From Phorcus lineatus (taxonomy: Eukaryota > Mollusca > Gastropoda > Trochida > Trochidae): a DNA stretch of 64,000 bases. The position numbers and the translations under genes are program-made. Of the stretch, positions 1 to 12,500 are shown piece after piece. Where the stretch lies: assembly GCA_921293015.1 (NCBI GenBank), contig OV121090.1, forward strand, positions 14,539,304 through 14,603,303, read 5' to 3'. Below the pieces are notes generated by a model. It was not told the origin of the DNA and did not search any database. It was given only the letters and a program-made list of their open reading frames with translations. Within the stretch, counting starts at the first letter, position 1, and each line of letters begins with the position of its first letter.

Positions 1-972
1 CCATTTTTTTGTCTCTTTAAAAGGCGAAATGATTCATTATTCTATATTGTTTAAAAACATTCTATTATAAAGTTCTTCGTGGTTTTCTGCAGTATTAGAA
101 GCAAAATACCAGTATCTTAAAAAGTTGAAAGAAGAAACAGCGGGACCTTTTCAAGAAGAAATAACGATATTTTTTTTCCGTTTCTTTTCGCAAACTGACA
201 CCTGTATTCATTGTTGGATGCAGTAACACCTGTGTGACTATAATTGATTTTGAATATTGCTTTTGCAGGTAAAGCACAATAATTTCAATATGATAGTCCA
301 TTTTTTTGTCTCTTTAAAAGGCGAAATGATTCATTATTCTATATTGTTTAAAAACATTCTATTATAAAGTTCTTCGTGGTTTTCTGCAGTATTAGAAGCA
401 AAATACCAGTATCTTAAAAAGTTGAAAGAAGAAACAGCGGGACCTTTTCAAGAAGAAATAACCCTTTTGACAGTGTTTACGCAGATACTGCCTGTGATTT
501 TCAATTCGTAAGAAAACCTCTGGAAGTAGGAAAATCACGATATTTTTTTTTCTGTGTCCTTTTCGCAAACTGACACCTGTATTCATTGTTGGATGCAGTA
601 ACACCTGTGTAAACTATAATTTGATTTTGAATATTGCTTTTGCAGGTAAAGCACAATAATTTCAATATGATAGTCCATTTTTTTGTCTCTTTAAAAGGCG
701 AAATGATTCATTATTCTATATTGTTTAAAAACATTCTATTATAAAGTTCTTCGTGGTTTTCTGCAGTATTAGAAGCAAAATACCAGTATCTTAAAAAGTT
801 GAAAGAAGAAACAGCGGGACCTTTTCAAGAAGAAATAACGATATTTTTTTTCCGTTTCTTTTCGCAAACTGACACCTGTATTCATTGTTGGATGCAGTAA
901 CACCTGTGTGACTATAATTTGATTTTGAATATTGCTTTTGCAGGTAAAGCACAATAATTTCAATATGATAGT

Positions 973-1270
973 CCATTTTTTTGTCTCTTTAAAAGGCGAA
1001 ATGATTCATTATTCTATATTGTTTAAAAACATTCTATTATAAAGTTCTTCGTGGTTTTCTGCAGTATTAGAAGCAAAATACCAGTATCTTAAAAAGTTGA
1101 AAGAAGAAACAGCGGGACCTTTTCAAGAAGAAATAACGATATTTTTTTTCCGTTTCTTTTCGCAAACTGACACCTGTATTCATTGTTGGATGCAGTAACA
1201 CCTGTGTGACTATAATTTGATTTTGAATATTGCTTTTGCAGGTAAAGCACAATAATTTCAATATGATAGT
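973..1270 (+). repeat. Representative short satellite unit (298 bp)
   Basis: Typical short unit, taken from the CC before the T7 tract to the base before the next one. Landmarks in order: a T7 tract; a TTTAAAA box; the pyrimidine-rich GGTTTTCTGCAG; a purine-rich stretch with AAAGAAGAAACAGCGGGACC; the short-class junction AATAACGATA followed by T8; GTGTGACTATAA; and TTGCTTTTGCAGGTAAAGC near the end. Compared with the long unit it lacks 76 bp at the AATAAC/GATA junction and has GTGTGACT rather than GTGTAAACT. It is the most abundant form in the array. Confidence 0.97.
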
Positions 1271-3135
1271 CCATTTTTTTGTCTCTTTAAAAGGCGAAAT
1301 GATTCATTATTCTATATTGTTTAAAAACATTCCTATTATAAAGTTCTTCGTGGTTTTCTGCAGTATTAGAAGCAAAATACCAGTATCTTAAAAAGTTGAA
1401 AGAAGAAACAGCGGGACCTTTTCAAGAAGAAATAACGATATTTTTTTTCCGTTTCTTTTCGCAAACTGACACCTGTATTCATTGTTGGATGCAGTAACAC
1501 CTGTGTGACTATAATTTGATTTTGAATATTGCTTTTGCAGGTAAAGCACAATAATTTCAATATGATAGTCCATTTTTTTGTCTCTTTAAAAGGCGAAATG
1601 ATTCATTATTCTATATTGTTTAAAAACATTCTATTATAAAGTTCTTCGTGGTTTTCTGCAGTATTAGAAGCAAAATACCAGTATCTTAAAAAGTTGAAAG
1701 AAGAAACAGCGGGACCTTTTCAAGAAGAAATAACCCTTTTGACAGTGTTTACGCAGATACTGCCTGTGATTTTCAATTCGTAAGAAAACCTCTGGAAGTA
1801 GGAAAATCACGATATTTTTTTTTCTGTCTCTTTTCGCAAACTGACACCTGTATTCATTGTTGGATGCAGTAACACCTGTGTAACTATAATTTGATTTTGA
1901 ATATTGCTTTTGCAGGTAAAGCACAATAATTTCAATATGATAGTCCATTTTTTTGTCTCTTTAAAAGGCGAAATGATTCATTATTCTATATTGTTTAAAA
2001 ACATTCTATTATAAAGTTCTTCGTGGTTTTCTGCAGTATTAGAAGCAAAATACCAGTATCTTAAAAAGTTGAAGAAGAAACAGCGGGACCTTTTCAAGAA
2101 GAAATAACGATATTTTTTTTCCGTTTCTTTTCGCAAACTGACACCTGTATTCATTGTTGGATGCAGTAACACCTGTGTGACTATAATTTGATTTTGAATA
2201 TTGCTTTTGCAGGTAAAGCACAATAATTTCAATATGATAGTCCATTTTTTTGTCTCTTTAAAAGGCGAAATGATTCATTATTCTATATTGTTTAAAACAT
2301 TCTATTATAAAGTTCTTCGTGGTTTTCTGCAGTATTAGAAGCAAAATACCAGTATCTTAAAAAGTTGAAAGAAGAAACAGCGGGACCTTTTCAAGAAGAA
2401 ATAACGATATTTTTTTTCCGTTTCTTTTCGCAAACTGACACCTGTATTCATTGTTGGATGCAGTAACACCTGTGTGACTATAATTTGATTTTGAATATTG
2501 CTTTTTGCAGGTAAAGCACAATAATTTCAATATGATAGTCCATTTTTTTGTCTCTTTAAAAGGCGAAATGATTCATTATTCTATATTGTTTAAAAACATT
2601 CTATTATAAAGTTCTTCGTGGTTTTCTGCAGTATTAGAAGCAAAATACCAGTATCTTAAAAAGTTGAAAGAAGAAACAGCGGGACCTTTTCAAGAAGAAA
2701 TAACGATATTTTTTTTCCGTTTCTTTTCGCAAACTGACACCTGTATTCATTGTTGGATGCAGTAACACCTGTGTGACTATAATTTGATTTTGAATATTGC
2801 TTTTGCAGGTAAAGCACAATAATTTCAATATGATAGTCCATTTTTTTGTCTCTTTAAAAGGCGAAATGATTCATTATTCTATATTGTTTAAAAACATTCT
2901 ATTATAAAGTTCTTCGTGGTTTTCTGCAGTATTAGAAGCAAAATACCAGTATCTTAAAAAGTTGAAAGAAGAAACAGCGGGACCTTTTCAAGAAGAAATA
3001 ACGATATTTTTTTTCCGTTTCTTTTCGCAAACTGACACCTGTATTCATTGTTGGATGCAGTAACACCTGTGTGACTATAATTTGATTTTGAATATTGCTT
3101 TTGCAGGTAAAGCACAATAATTTCAATATGATAGT

Positions 3136-3511
3136 CCATTTTTTTGTCTCTTTAAAAGGCGAAATGATTCATTATTCTATATTGTTTAAAAACATTCTAT
3201 TATAAAGTTCTTCGTGGTTTTCTGCAGTATTAGAAGCAAAATACCAGTATCTTAAAAAGTTGAAAGAAGAAACAGCGGGACCTTTTCAAGAAGAAATAAC
3301 CCTTTTGACAGTGTTTACGCAGATACTGCCTGTGATTTTCAATTCGTAAGAAAACCTCTGGAAGTAGGAAAATCACGATATTTTTTTTTCTGTGTCTTTT
3401 CGCAAACTGACACCTGTATTCATTGTTGGATGCAGTAACACCTGTGTAAACTATAATTTGATTTTGAATATTGCTTTTGCAGGTAAAGCACAATAATTTC
3501 AATATGATAGT
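3136..3511 (+). repeat. Representative long satellite unit (376 bp)
   Basis: Typical long unit. It matches the short unit except for 76 extra bp after AGAAATAAC (beginning CCTTTTGACAG and ending GGAAAATCAC), a slightly different T-tract region (CTGTGTC against CCGTTTC) and GTGTAAACT instead of GTGTGACT. Long units come in subtypes defined by the bases after the T-tract and by GTAAAC/GTGACT: CTGTGTC with GTAAAC (as here), CTGTCTC with GTAAAC, TCTCTGTCTC with GTGACT, and CTGTGTC or CTGTCTC with GTGACT. The diverged edge unit at 57,172 is also of the long class, so the long form is probably the older one. Confidence 0.97.
3228..3345 (+). other. Exon-like open segment inside the long satellite unit
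   Basis: On the plus strand every long unit contains a 118-nt segment (this copy is representative) preceded by a pyrimidine-rich acceptor, GGTTTTCTGCAG, and followed by a strong donor, GTAAGA. Read from its third base it is open for 38 codons, beginning LEAKYQYLKKLKEET, with a hydrophobic second half ending near TQILPVIFN. The composition (K/E-rich amphipathic part, then a hydrophobic helix) looks like real protein, unlike the F/K/C-rich minus-strand frames. A GAAGAA-rich stretch in the middle resembles an exonic splicing enhancer. The exon would enter in phase 1 and leave in phase 2, so neighbouring copies cannot be spliced to each other in frame. I do not recognise the protein. It is most simply a captured exon of a cellular gene, no longer functional; chance remains possible in a 118-nt segment. 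Confidence 0.5.
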
Positions 3512-6500
3512 CCATTTTTTTGTCTCTTTAAAAGGCGAAATGATTCATTATTCTATATTGTTTAAAAACATTCTATTATAAAGTTCTTCGTGGTTTTCTG
3601 CAGTATTAGAAGCAAAATACCAGTATCTTAAAAAGTTGAAAGAAGAAACAGCGGGACCTTTTCAAGAAGAAATAACGATATTTTTTTTCCGTTTCTTTTC
3701 GCAAACTGACACCTGTATTCATTGTTGGATGCAGTAACACCTGTGTGACTATAATTTGATTTTGAATATTGCTTTTGCAGGTAAAGCACAATAATTTCAA
3801 TATGATAGTCCATTTTTTTGTCTCTTTAAAAGGCGAAATGATTCATTATTCTATATTGTTTAAAAACATTCTATTATAAAGTTCTTCGTGGTTTTCTGCA
3901 GTATTAGAAGCAAAATACCAGTATCTTAAAAAGTTGAAAGAAGAAACAGCGGGACCTTTTCAAGAAGAAATAACGATATTTTTTTTCCGTTTCTTTTCGC
4001 AAACTGACACCTGTATTCATTGTTGGATGCAGTAACACCTGTGTGACTATAATTTGATTTTGAATATTGCTTTTGCAGGTAAAGCACAATAATTTCAATA
4101 TGATAGTCCATTTTTTTGTCTCTTTAAAAGGCGAAATGATTCATTATTCTATATTGTTTAAAAACATTCTATTATAAAGTTCTTCGTGGTTTTCTGCAGT
4201 ATTAGAAGCAAAATACCAGTATCTTAAAAAGTTGAAAGAAGAAACAGCGGGACCTTTTCAAGAAGAAATAACGATATTTTTTTTCCGTTTCTTTTCGCAA
4301 ACTGACACCTGTATTCATTGTTGGATGCAGTAACACCTGTGTGACTATAATTTGATTTTGAATATTGCTTTTGCAGGTAAAGCACAATAATTTCAATATG
4401 ATAGTCCATTTTTTTGTCTCTTTAAAAGGCGAAATGATTCATTATTCTATATTGTTTAAAAACATTCTATTATAAAGTTCTTCGTGGTTTTCTGCAGTAT
4501 TAGAAGCAAAATACCAGTATCTTAAAAAGTTGAAAGAAGAAACAGCGGGACCTTTTCAAGAAGAAATAACGATATTTTTTTTCCGTTTCTTTTCGCAAAC
4601 TGACACCTGTATTCATTGTTGGATGCAGTAACACCTGTGTGACTATAATTTGATTTTGAATATTGCTTTTGCAGGTAAAGCACAATAATTTCAATATGAT
4701 AGTCCATTTTTTTGTCTCTTTAAAAGGCGAAATGATTCATTATTCTATATTGTTTAAAAACATTCTATTATAAAGTTCTTCGTGGTTTTCTGCAGTATTA
4801 GAAGCAAAATACCAGTATCTTAAAAAGTTGAAAGAAGAAACAGCGGGACCTTTTCAAGAAGAAATAACGATATTTTTTTTCCGTTTCTTTTCGCAAACTG
4901 ACACCTGTATTCATTGTTGGATGCAGTAACACCTGTGTGACTATAATTTGATTTTGAATATTGCTTTTGCAGGTAAAGCACAATAATTTCAATATGATAG
5001 TCCATTTTTTTGTCTCTTTAAAAGGCGAAATGATTCATTATTCTATATTGTTTAAAAACATTCTATTATAAAGTTCTTCGTGGTTTTCTGCAGTATTAGA
5101 AGCAAAATACCAGTATCTTAAAAAGTTGAAAGAAGAAACAGCGGGACCTTTTCAAGAAGAAATAACCCTTTTGACAGTGTTTACGCAGATACTGCCTGTG
5201 ATTTTCAATTCGTAAGAAAACCTCTGGAAGTAGGAAAATCACGATATTTTTTTTTCTGTGTCTTTTCGCAAACTGACACCTGTATTCATTGTTGGATGCA
5301 GTAACACCTGTGTAAACTATAATTTGATTTTGAATATTGCTTTTGCAGGTAAAGCACAATAATTTCAATATGATAGTCCATTTTTTTGTCTCTTTAAAAG
5401 GCGAAATGATTCATTATTCTATATTGTTTAAAAACATTCTATTATAAAGTTCTTCGTGGTTTTCTGCAGTATTAGAAGCAAAATACCAGTATCTTAAAAA
5501 GTTGAAAGAAGAAACAGCGGGACCTTTTCAAGAAGAAATAACGATATTTTTTTTCCGTTTCTTTTCGCAAACTGACACCTGTATTCATTGTTGGATGCAG
5601 TAACACCTGTGTGACTATAATTTGATTTTGAATATTGCTTTTGCAGGTAAAGCACAATAATTTCAATATGATAGTCCATTTTTTTGTCTCTTTAAAAGGC
5701 GAAATGATTCATTATTCTATATTGTTTAAAAACATTCTATTATAAAGTTCTTCGTGGTTTTCTGCAGTATTAGAAGCAAAATACCAGTATCTTAAAAAGT
5801 TGAAAGAAGAAACAGCGGGACCTTTTCAAGAAGAAATAACGATATTTTTTTTCCGTTTCTTTTCGCAAACTGACACCTGTATTCATTGTTGGATGCAGTA
5901 ACACCTGTGTGACTATAATTTGATTTTGAATATTGCTTTTGCAGGTAAAGCACAATAATTTCAATATGATAGTCCATTTTTTTGTCTCTTTAAAAGGCGA
6001 AATGATTCATTATTCTATATTGTTTAAAAACATTCTATTATAAAGTTCTTCGTGGTTTTCTGCAGTATTAGAAGCAAAATACCAGTATCTTAAAAAGTTA
6101 AAAGAAGAAACAGCGGGACCTTTTCAAGAAGAAATAACGATATTTTTTTTCCGTTTCTTTTCGCAAACTGACACCTGTATTCATTGTTGGATGCAGTAAC
6201 ACCTGTGTGACTATAATTTGATTTTGAATATTGCTTTTGCAGGTAAAGCACAATAATTTCAATATGATAGTCAATTTTTTTGTCTCTTTAAAAGGCGAAA
6301 TGATTCATTATTCTATATTGTTTAAAAACATTCTATTATAAAGTTCTTCGTGGTTTTCTGCAGTATTAGAAGCAAAATACCAGTATCTTAAAAAGTTGAA
6401 AGAAGAAACAGCGGGACCTTTTCAAGAAGAAATAACCCTTTTGACAGTGTTTACGCAGATACTGCCTGTGATTTTCAATTCGTAAGAAAACCTCTGGAAG

Positions 6501-9500
6501 TAGGAAAATCACGATATTTTTTTTTCTGTCTCTTTTCGCAAACTGACACCTGTATTCATTGTTGGATGCAGTAACACCTGTGTAAACTATAATTTGATTT
6601 TGAATATTGCTTTTGCAGGTAAAGCACAATAATTTCAATATGATAGTCCATTTTTTTGTCTCTTTAAAAGGCGAAATGATTCATTATTCTATATTGTTTA
6701 AAAACATTCTATTATAAAGTTCTTCGTGGTTTTCTGCAGTATTAGAAGCAAAATACCAGTATCTTAAAAAGTTGAAAGAAGAAACAGCGGGACCTTTTCA
6801 AGAAGAAATAACGATATTTTTTTTCCGTTTCTTTTCGCAAACTGACACCTGTATTCATTGTTGGATGCAGTAACACCTGTGTGACTATAATTTGATTTTG
6901 AATATTGCTTTTGCAGGTAAAGCACAATAATTTCAATATGATAGTCCATTTTTTTGTCTCTTTAAAAGGCGAAATGATTCATTATTCTATATTGTTTAAA
7001 AACATTCTATTATAAAGTTCTTCGTGGTTTTCTGCAGTATTAGAAGCAAAATACCAGTATCTTAAAAAGTTGAAAGAAGAAACAGCGGGACCTTTTCAAG
7101 AAGAAATAACCCTTTTGACAGTGTTTACGCAGATACTGCCTGTGATTTTCAATTCGTAAGAAAACCTCTGGAAGTAGGAAAATCACGATATTTTTTTTTC
7201 TGTGTCTTTTCGCAAACTGACACCTGTATTCATTGTTGGATGCAGTAACACCTGTGTAAACTATAATTTGATTTTGAATATTGCTTTTGCAGGTAAAGCA
7301 CAATAATTTCAATATGATAGTCCATTTTTTTGTCTCTTTAAAAGGCGAAATGATTCATTATTCTATATTGTTTAAAAACATTCTATTATAAAGTTCTTCG
7401 TGGTTTTCTGCAGTATTAGAAGCAAAATACCAGTATCTTAAAAAGTTGAAAGAAGAAACAGCGGGACCTTTTCAAGAAGAAATAACGATATTTTTTTTCC
7501 GTTTCTTTTCGCAAACTGACACCTGTATTCATTGTTGGATGCAGTAACACCTGTGTGACTATAATTTGATTTTGAATATTGCTTTTGCAGGTAAAGCACA
7601 ATAATTTCAATATGATAGTCCATTTTTTTGTCTCTTTAAAAGGCGAAATGATTCATTATTCTATATTGTTTAAAAACATTCTATTATAAAGTTCTTCGTG
7701 GTTTTCTGCAGTATTAGAAGCAAAATACCAGTATCTTAAAAAGTTGAAAGAAGAAACAGCGGGACCTTTTCAAGAAGAAATAACGATATTTTTTTTCCGT
7801 TTCTTTTCGCAAACTGACACCTGTATTCATTGTTGGATGCAGTAACACCTGTGTGACTATAATTTGATTTTGAATATTGCTTTTGCAGGTAAAGCACAAT
7901 AATTTCAATATGATAGTCCATTTTTTTGTCTCTTTAAAAGGCGAAATGATTCATTATTCTATATTGTTTAAAAACATTCTATTATAAAGTTCTTCGTGGT
8001 TTTCTGCAGTATTAGAAGCAAAATACCAGTATCTTAAAAAGTTGAAAGAAGAAACAGCGGGACCTTTTCAAGAAGAAATAACGATATTTTTTTTCCGTTT
8101 CTTTTCGCAAACTGACACCTGTATTCATTGTTGGATGCAGTAACACCTGTGTGACTATAATTTGATTTTGAATATTGCTTTTGCAGGTAAAGCACAATAA
8201 TTTCAATATGATAGTCAATTTTTTTGTCTCTTTAAAAGGCGAAATGATTCATTATTCTATATTGTTTAAAAACATTCTATTATAAAGTTCTTCGTGGTTT
8301 TCTGCAGTATTAGAAGCAAAATACCAGTATCTTAAAAAGTTGAAAGAAGAAACAGCGGGACCTTTTCAAGAAGAAATAACCCTTTTGACAGTGTTTACGC
8401 AGATACTGCCTGTGATTTTCAATTCGTAAGAAAACCTCTGGAAGTAGGAAAATCACGATATTTTTTTTTCTGTCTCTTTTCGCAAACTGACACCTGTATT
8501 CATTGTTGGATGCAGTAACACCTGTGTAAACTATAATTTGATTTTGAATATTGCTTTTGCAGGTAAAGCACAATAATTTCAATATGATAGTCCATTTTTT
8601 TGTCTCTTTAAAAGGCGAAATGATTCATTATTCTATATTGTTTAAAAACATTCTATTATAAAGTTCTTCGTGGTTTTCTGCAGTATTAGAAGCAAAATAC
8701 CAGTATCTTAAAAAGTTGAAAGAAGAAACAGCGGGACCTTTTCAAGAAGAAATAACGATATTTTTTTTCCGTTTCTTTTCGCAAACTGACACCTGTATTC
8801 ATTGTTGGATGCAGTAACACCTGTGTGACTATAATTTGATTTTGAATATTGCTTTTGCAGGTAAAGCACAATAATTTCAATATGATAGTCCATTTTTTTT
8901 GTCTCTTTAAAAGGCGAAATGATTCATTATTCTATATTGTTTAAAAACATTCTATTATAAAGTTCTTCGTGGTTTTCTGCAGTATTAGAAGCAAAATACC
9001 AGTATCTTAAAAAGTTGAAAGAAGAAACAGCGGGACCTTTTCAAGAAGAAATAACGATATTTTTTTTCCGTTTCTTTTCGCAAACTGACACCTGTATTCA
9101 TTGTTGGATGCAGTAACACCTGTGTGACTATAATTTGATTTTGAATATTGCTTTTGCAGGTAAAGCACAATAATTTCAATATGATAGTCCATTTTTTTGT
9201 CTCTTTAAAAGGCGAAATGATTCATTATTCTATATTGTTTAAAAACATTCTATTATAAAGTTCTTCGTGGTTTTCTGCAGTATTAGAAGCAAAATACCAG
9301 TATCTTAAAAAGTTGAAAGAAGAAACAGCGGGACCTTTTCAAGAAGAAATAACGATATTTTTTTTCCGTTTCTTTTCGCAAACTGACACCTGTATTCATT
9401 GTTGGATGCAGTAACACCTGTGTGACTATAATTTGATTTTGAATATTGCTTTTGCAGGTAAAGCACAATAATTTCAATATGATAGTCCATTTTTTTGTCT

Positions 9501-12500
9501 CTTTAAAAGGCGAAATGATTCATTATTCTATATTGTTTAAAAACATTCTATTATAAAGTTCTTCGTGGTTTTCTGCAGTATTAGAAGCAAAATACCAGTA
9601 TCTTAAAAAGTTGAAAGAAGAAACAGCGGGACCTTTTCAAGAAGAAATAACCCTTTTGACAGTGTTTACGCAGATACTGCCTGTGATTTTCAATTCGTAA
9701 GAAAACCTCTGGAAGTAGGAAAATCACGATATTTTTTTTTTCTGTGTCTTTTCGCAAACTGACACCTGTATTCATTGTTGGATGCAGTAACACCTGTGTA
9801 AACTATAATTTGATTTTGAATATTGCTTTTGCAGGTAAAGCACAATAATTTCAATATGATAGTCCATTTTTTTGTCTCTTTAAAAGGCGAAATGATTCAT
9901 TATTCTATATTGTTTAAAAACATTCTATTATAAAGTTCTTCGTGGTTTTCTGCAGTATTAGAAGCAAAATACCAGTATCTTAAAAAGTTGAAAGAAGAAA
10001 CAGCGGGACCTTTTCAAGAAGAAATAACCCTTTTGACAGTGTTTACGCAGATACTGCCTGTGATTTTCAATTCGTAAGAAAACCTCTGGAAGTAGGAAAA
10101 TCACGATATTATTTTCTCTGTCTCTTTTCGCAAACTGACACCTGTATTCATTGTTGGATGCAGTAACACCTGTGTGACTATAATTTGATTTTGAATATTG
10201 CTTTTGCGGGTAAAGCACAATAATTTCAATATGATAGTCCATTTTTTTGTCTCTTTAAAAGGCGAAATGATTCATTATTCTATATTGTTTAAAAACATTC
10301 TATTATAAAGTTCTTCGTGGTTTTCTGCAGTATTAGAAGCAAAATACCAGTATCTTAAAAAGTTGAAAGAAGAAACAGCGGGACCTTTTCAAGAAGAAAT
10401 AACGATATTTTTTTTCCGTTTCTTTTCGCAAACTGACACCTGTATTCATTGTTGGATGCAGTAACACCTGTGTGACTATAATTTGATTTTGAATATTGCT
10501 TTTGCAGGTAAAGCACAATAATTTCAATATGATAGTCCATTTTTTTGTCTCTTTAAAAGGCGAAATGATTCATTATTCTATATTGTTTAAAAACATTCTA
10601 TTATAAAGTTCTTCGTGGTTTTCTGCAGTATTAGAAGCAAAATACCAGTATCTTAAAAAGTTGAAAGAAGAAACAGCGGGACCTTTTCAAGAAGAAATAA
10701 CGATATTTTTTTTCCGTTTCTTTTCGCAAACTGACACCTGTATTCATTGTTGGATGCAGTAACACCTGTGTGACTATAATTTGATTTTGAATATTGCTTT
10801 TGCAGGTAAAGCACAATAATTTCAATATGATAGTCCATTTTTTTGTCTCTTTAAAAGGCGAAATGATTCATTATTCTATATTGTTTAAAAACATTCTATT
10901 ATAAAGTTCTTCGTGGTTTTCTGCAGTATTAGAAGCAAAATACCAGTATCTTAAAAAGTTGAAAGAAGAAACAGCGGGACCTTTTCAAGAAGAAATAACC
11001 CTTTTGACAGTGTTTACGCAGATACTGCCTGTGATTTTCAATTCGTAAGAAAACCTCTGGAAGTAGGAAAATCACGATATTTTTTTTTCTGTGTCTTTTC
11101 GCAAACTGACACCTGTATTCATTGTTGGATGCAGTAACACCTGTGTAAACTATAATTTGATTTTGAATATTGCTTTTGCAGGTAAAGCACAATAATTTCA
11201 ATATGATAGTCCATTTTTTTGTCTCTTTAAAAGGCGAAATGATTCATTATTCTATATTGTTTAAAAACATTCTATTATAAAGTTCTTCGTGGTTTTCTGC
11301 AGTATTAGAAGCAAAATACCAGTATCTTAAAAAGTTGAAAGAAGAAACAGCGGGACCTTTTCAAGAAGAAATAACCCTTTTGACAGTGTTTACGCAGATA
11401 CTGCCTGTGATTTTCAATTCGTAAGAAAACCTCTGGAAGTAGGAAAATCACGATATTTTTTTTTCTGTCTCTTTTCGCAAACTGACACCTGTATTCATTG
11501 TTGGATGCAGTAACACCTGTGTAAACTATAATTTGATTTTGAATATTGCTTTTGCAGGTAAAGCACAATAATTTCAATATGATAGTCCATTTTTTTGTCT
11601 CTTTAAAAGGCGAAATGATTCATTATTCTATATTGTTTAAAAACATTCTATTATAAAGTTCTTCGTGGTTTTCTGCAGTATTAGAAGCAAAATACCAGTA
11701 TCTTAAAAAGTTGAAAGAAGAAACAGCGGGACCTTTTCAAGAAGAAATAACGATATTTTTTTTCCGTTTCTTTTCGCAAACTGACACCTGTATTCATTGT
11801 TGGATGCAGTAACACCTGTGTGACTATAATTTGATTTTGAATATTGCTTTTGCAGGTAAAGCACAATAATTTCAATATGATAGTCCATTTTTTTGTCTCT
11901 TTAAAAGGCGAAATGATTCATTATTCTATATTGTTTAAAAACATTCTATTATAAAGTTCTTCGTGGTTTTCTGCAGTATTAGAAGCAAAATACCAGTATC
12001 TTAAAAAGTTGAAAGAAGAAACAGCGGGACCTTTTCAAGAAGAAATAACGATATTTTTTTTCCGTTTCTTTTCGCAAACTGACACCTGTATTCATTGTTG
12101 GATGCAGTAACACCTGTGTGACTATAATTTGATTTTGAATATTGCTTTTGCAGGTAAAGCACAATAATTTCAATATGATAGTCCATTTTTTTGTCTCTTT
12201 AAAAGGCGAAATGATTCATTATTCTATATTGTTTAAAAACATTCTATTATAAAGTTCTTCGTGGTTTTCTGCAGTATTAGAAGCAAAATACCAGTATCTT
12301 AAAAAGTTGAAAGAAGAAACAGCGGGACCTTTTCAAGAAGAAATAACGATATTTTTTTTCCGTTTCTTTTCGCAAACTGACACCTGTATTCATTGTTGGA
12401 TGCAGTAACACCTGTGTGACTATAATTTGATTTTGAATATTGCTTTTGCAGGTAAAGCACAATAATTTCAATATGATAGTCCATTTTTTTGTCTCTTTAA

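Noticed and set aside
1300-1430. CENP-B box in the satellite unit
   Set aside because: Parts resembling the box (TTCGTGG and GCGGGA) occur in the unit but tens of bases apart and not in the required TTCGNNNNANNCGGG spacing.
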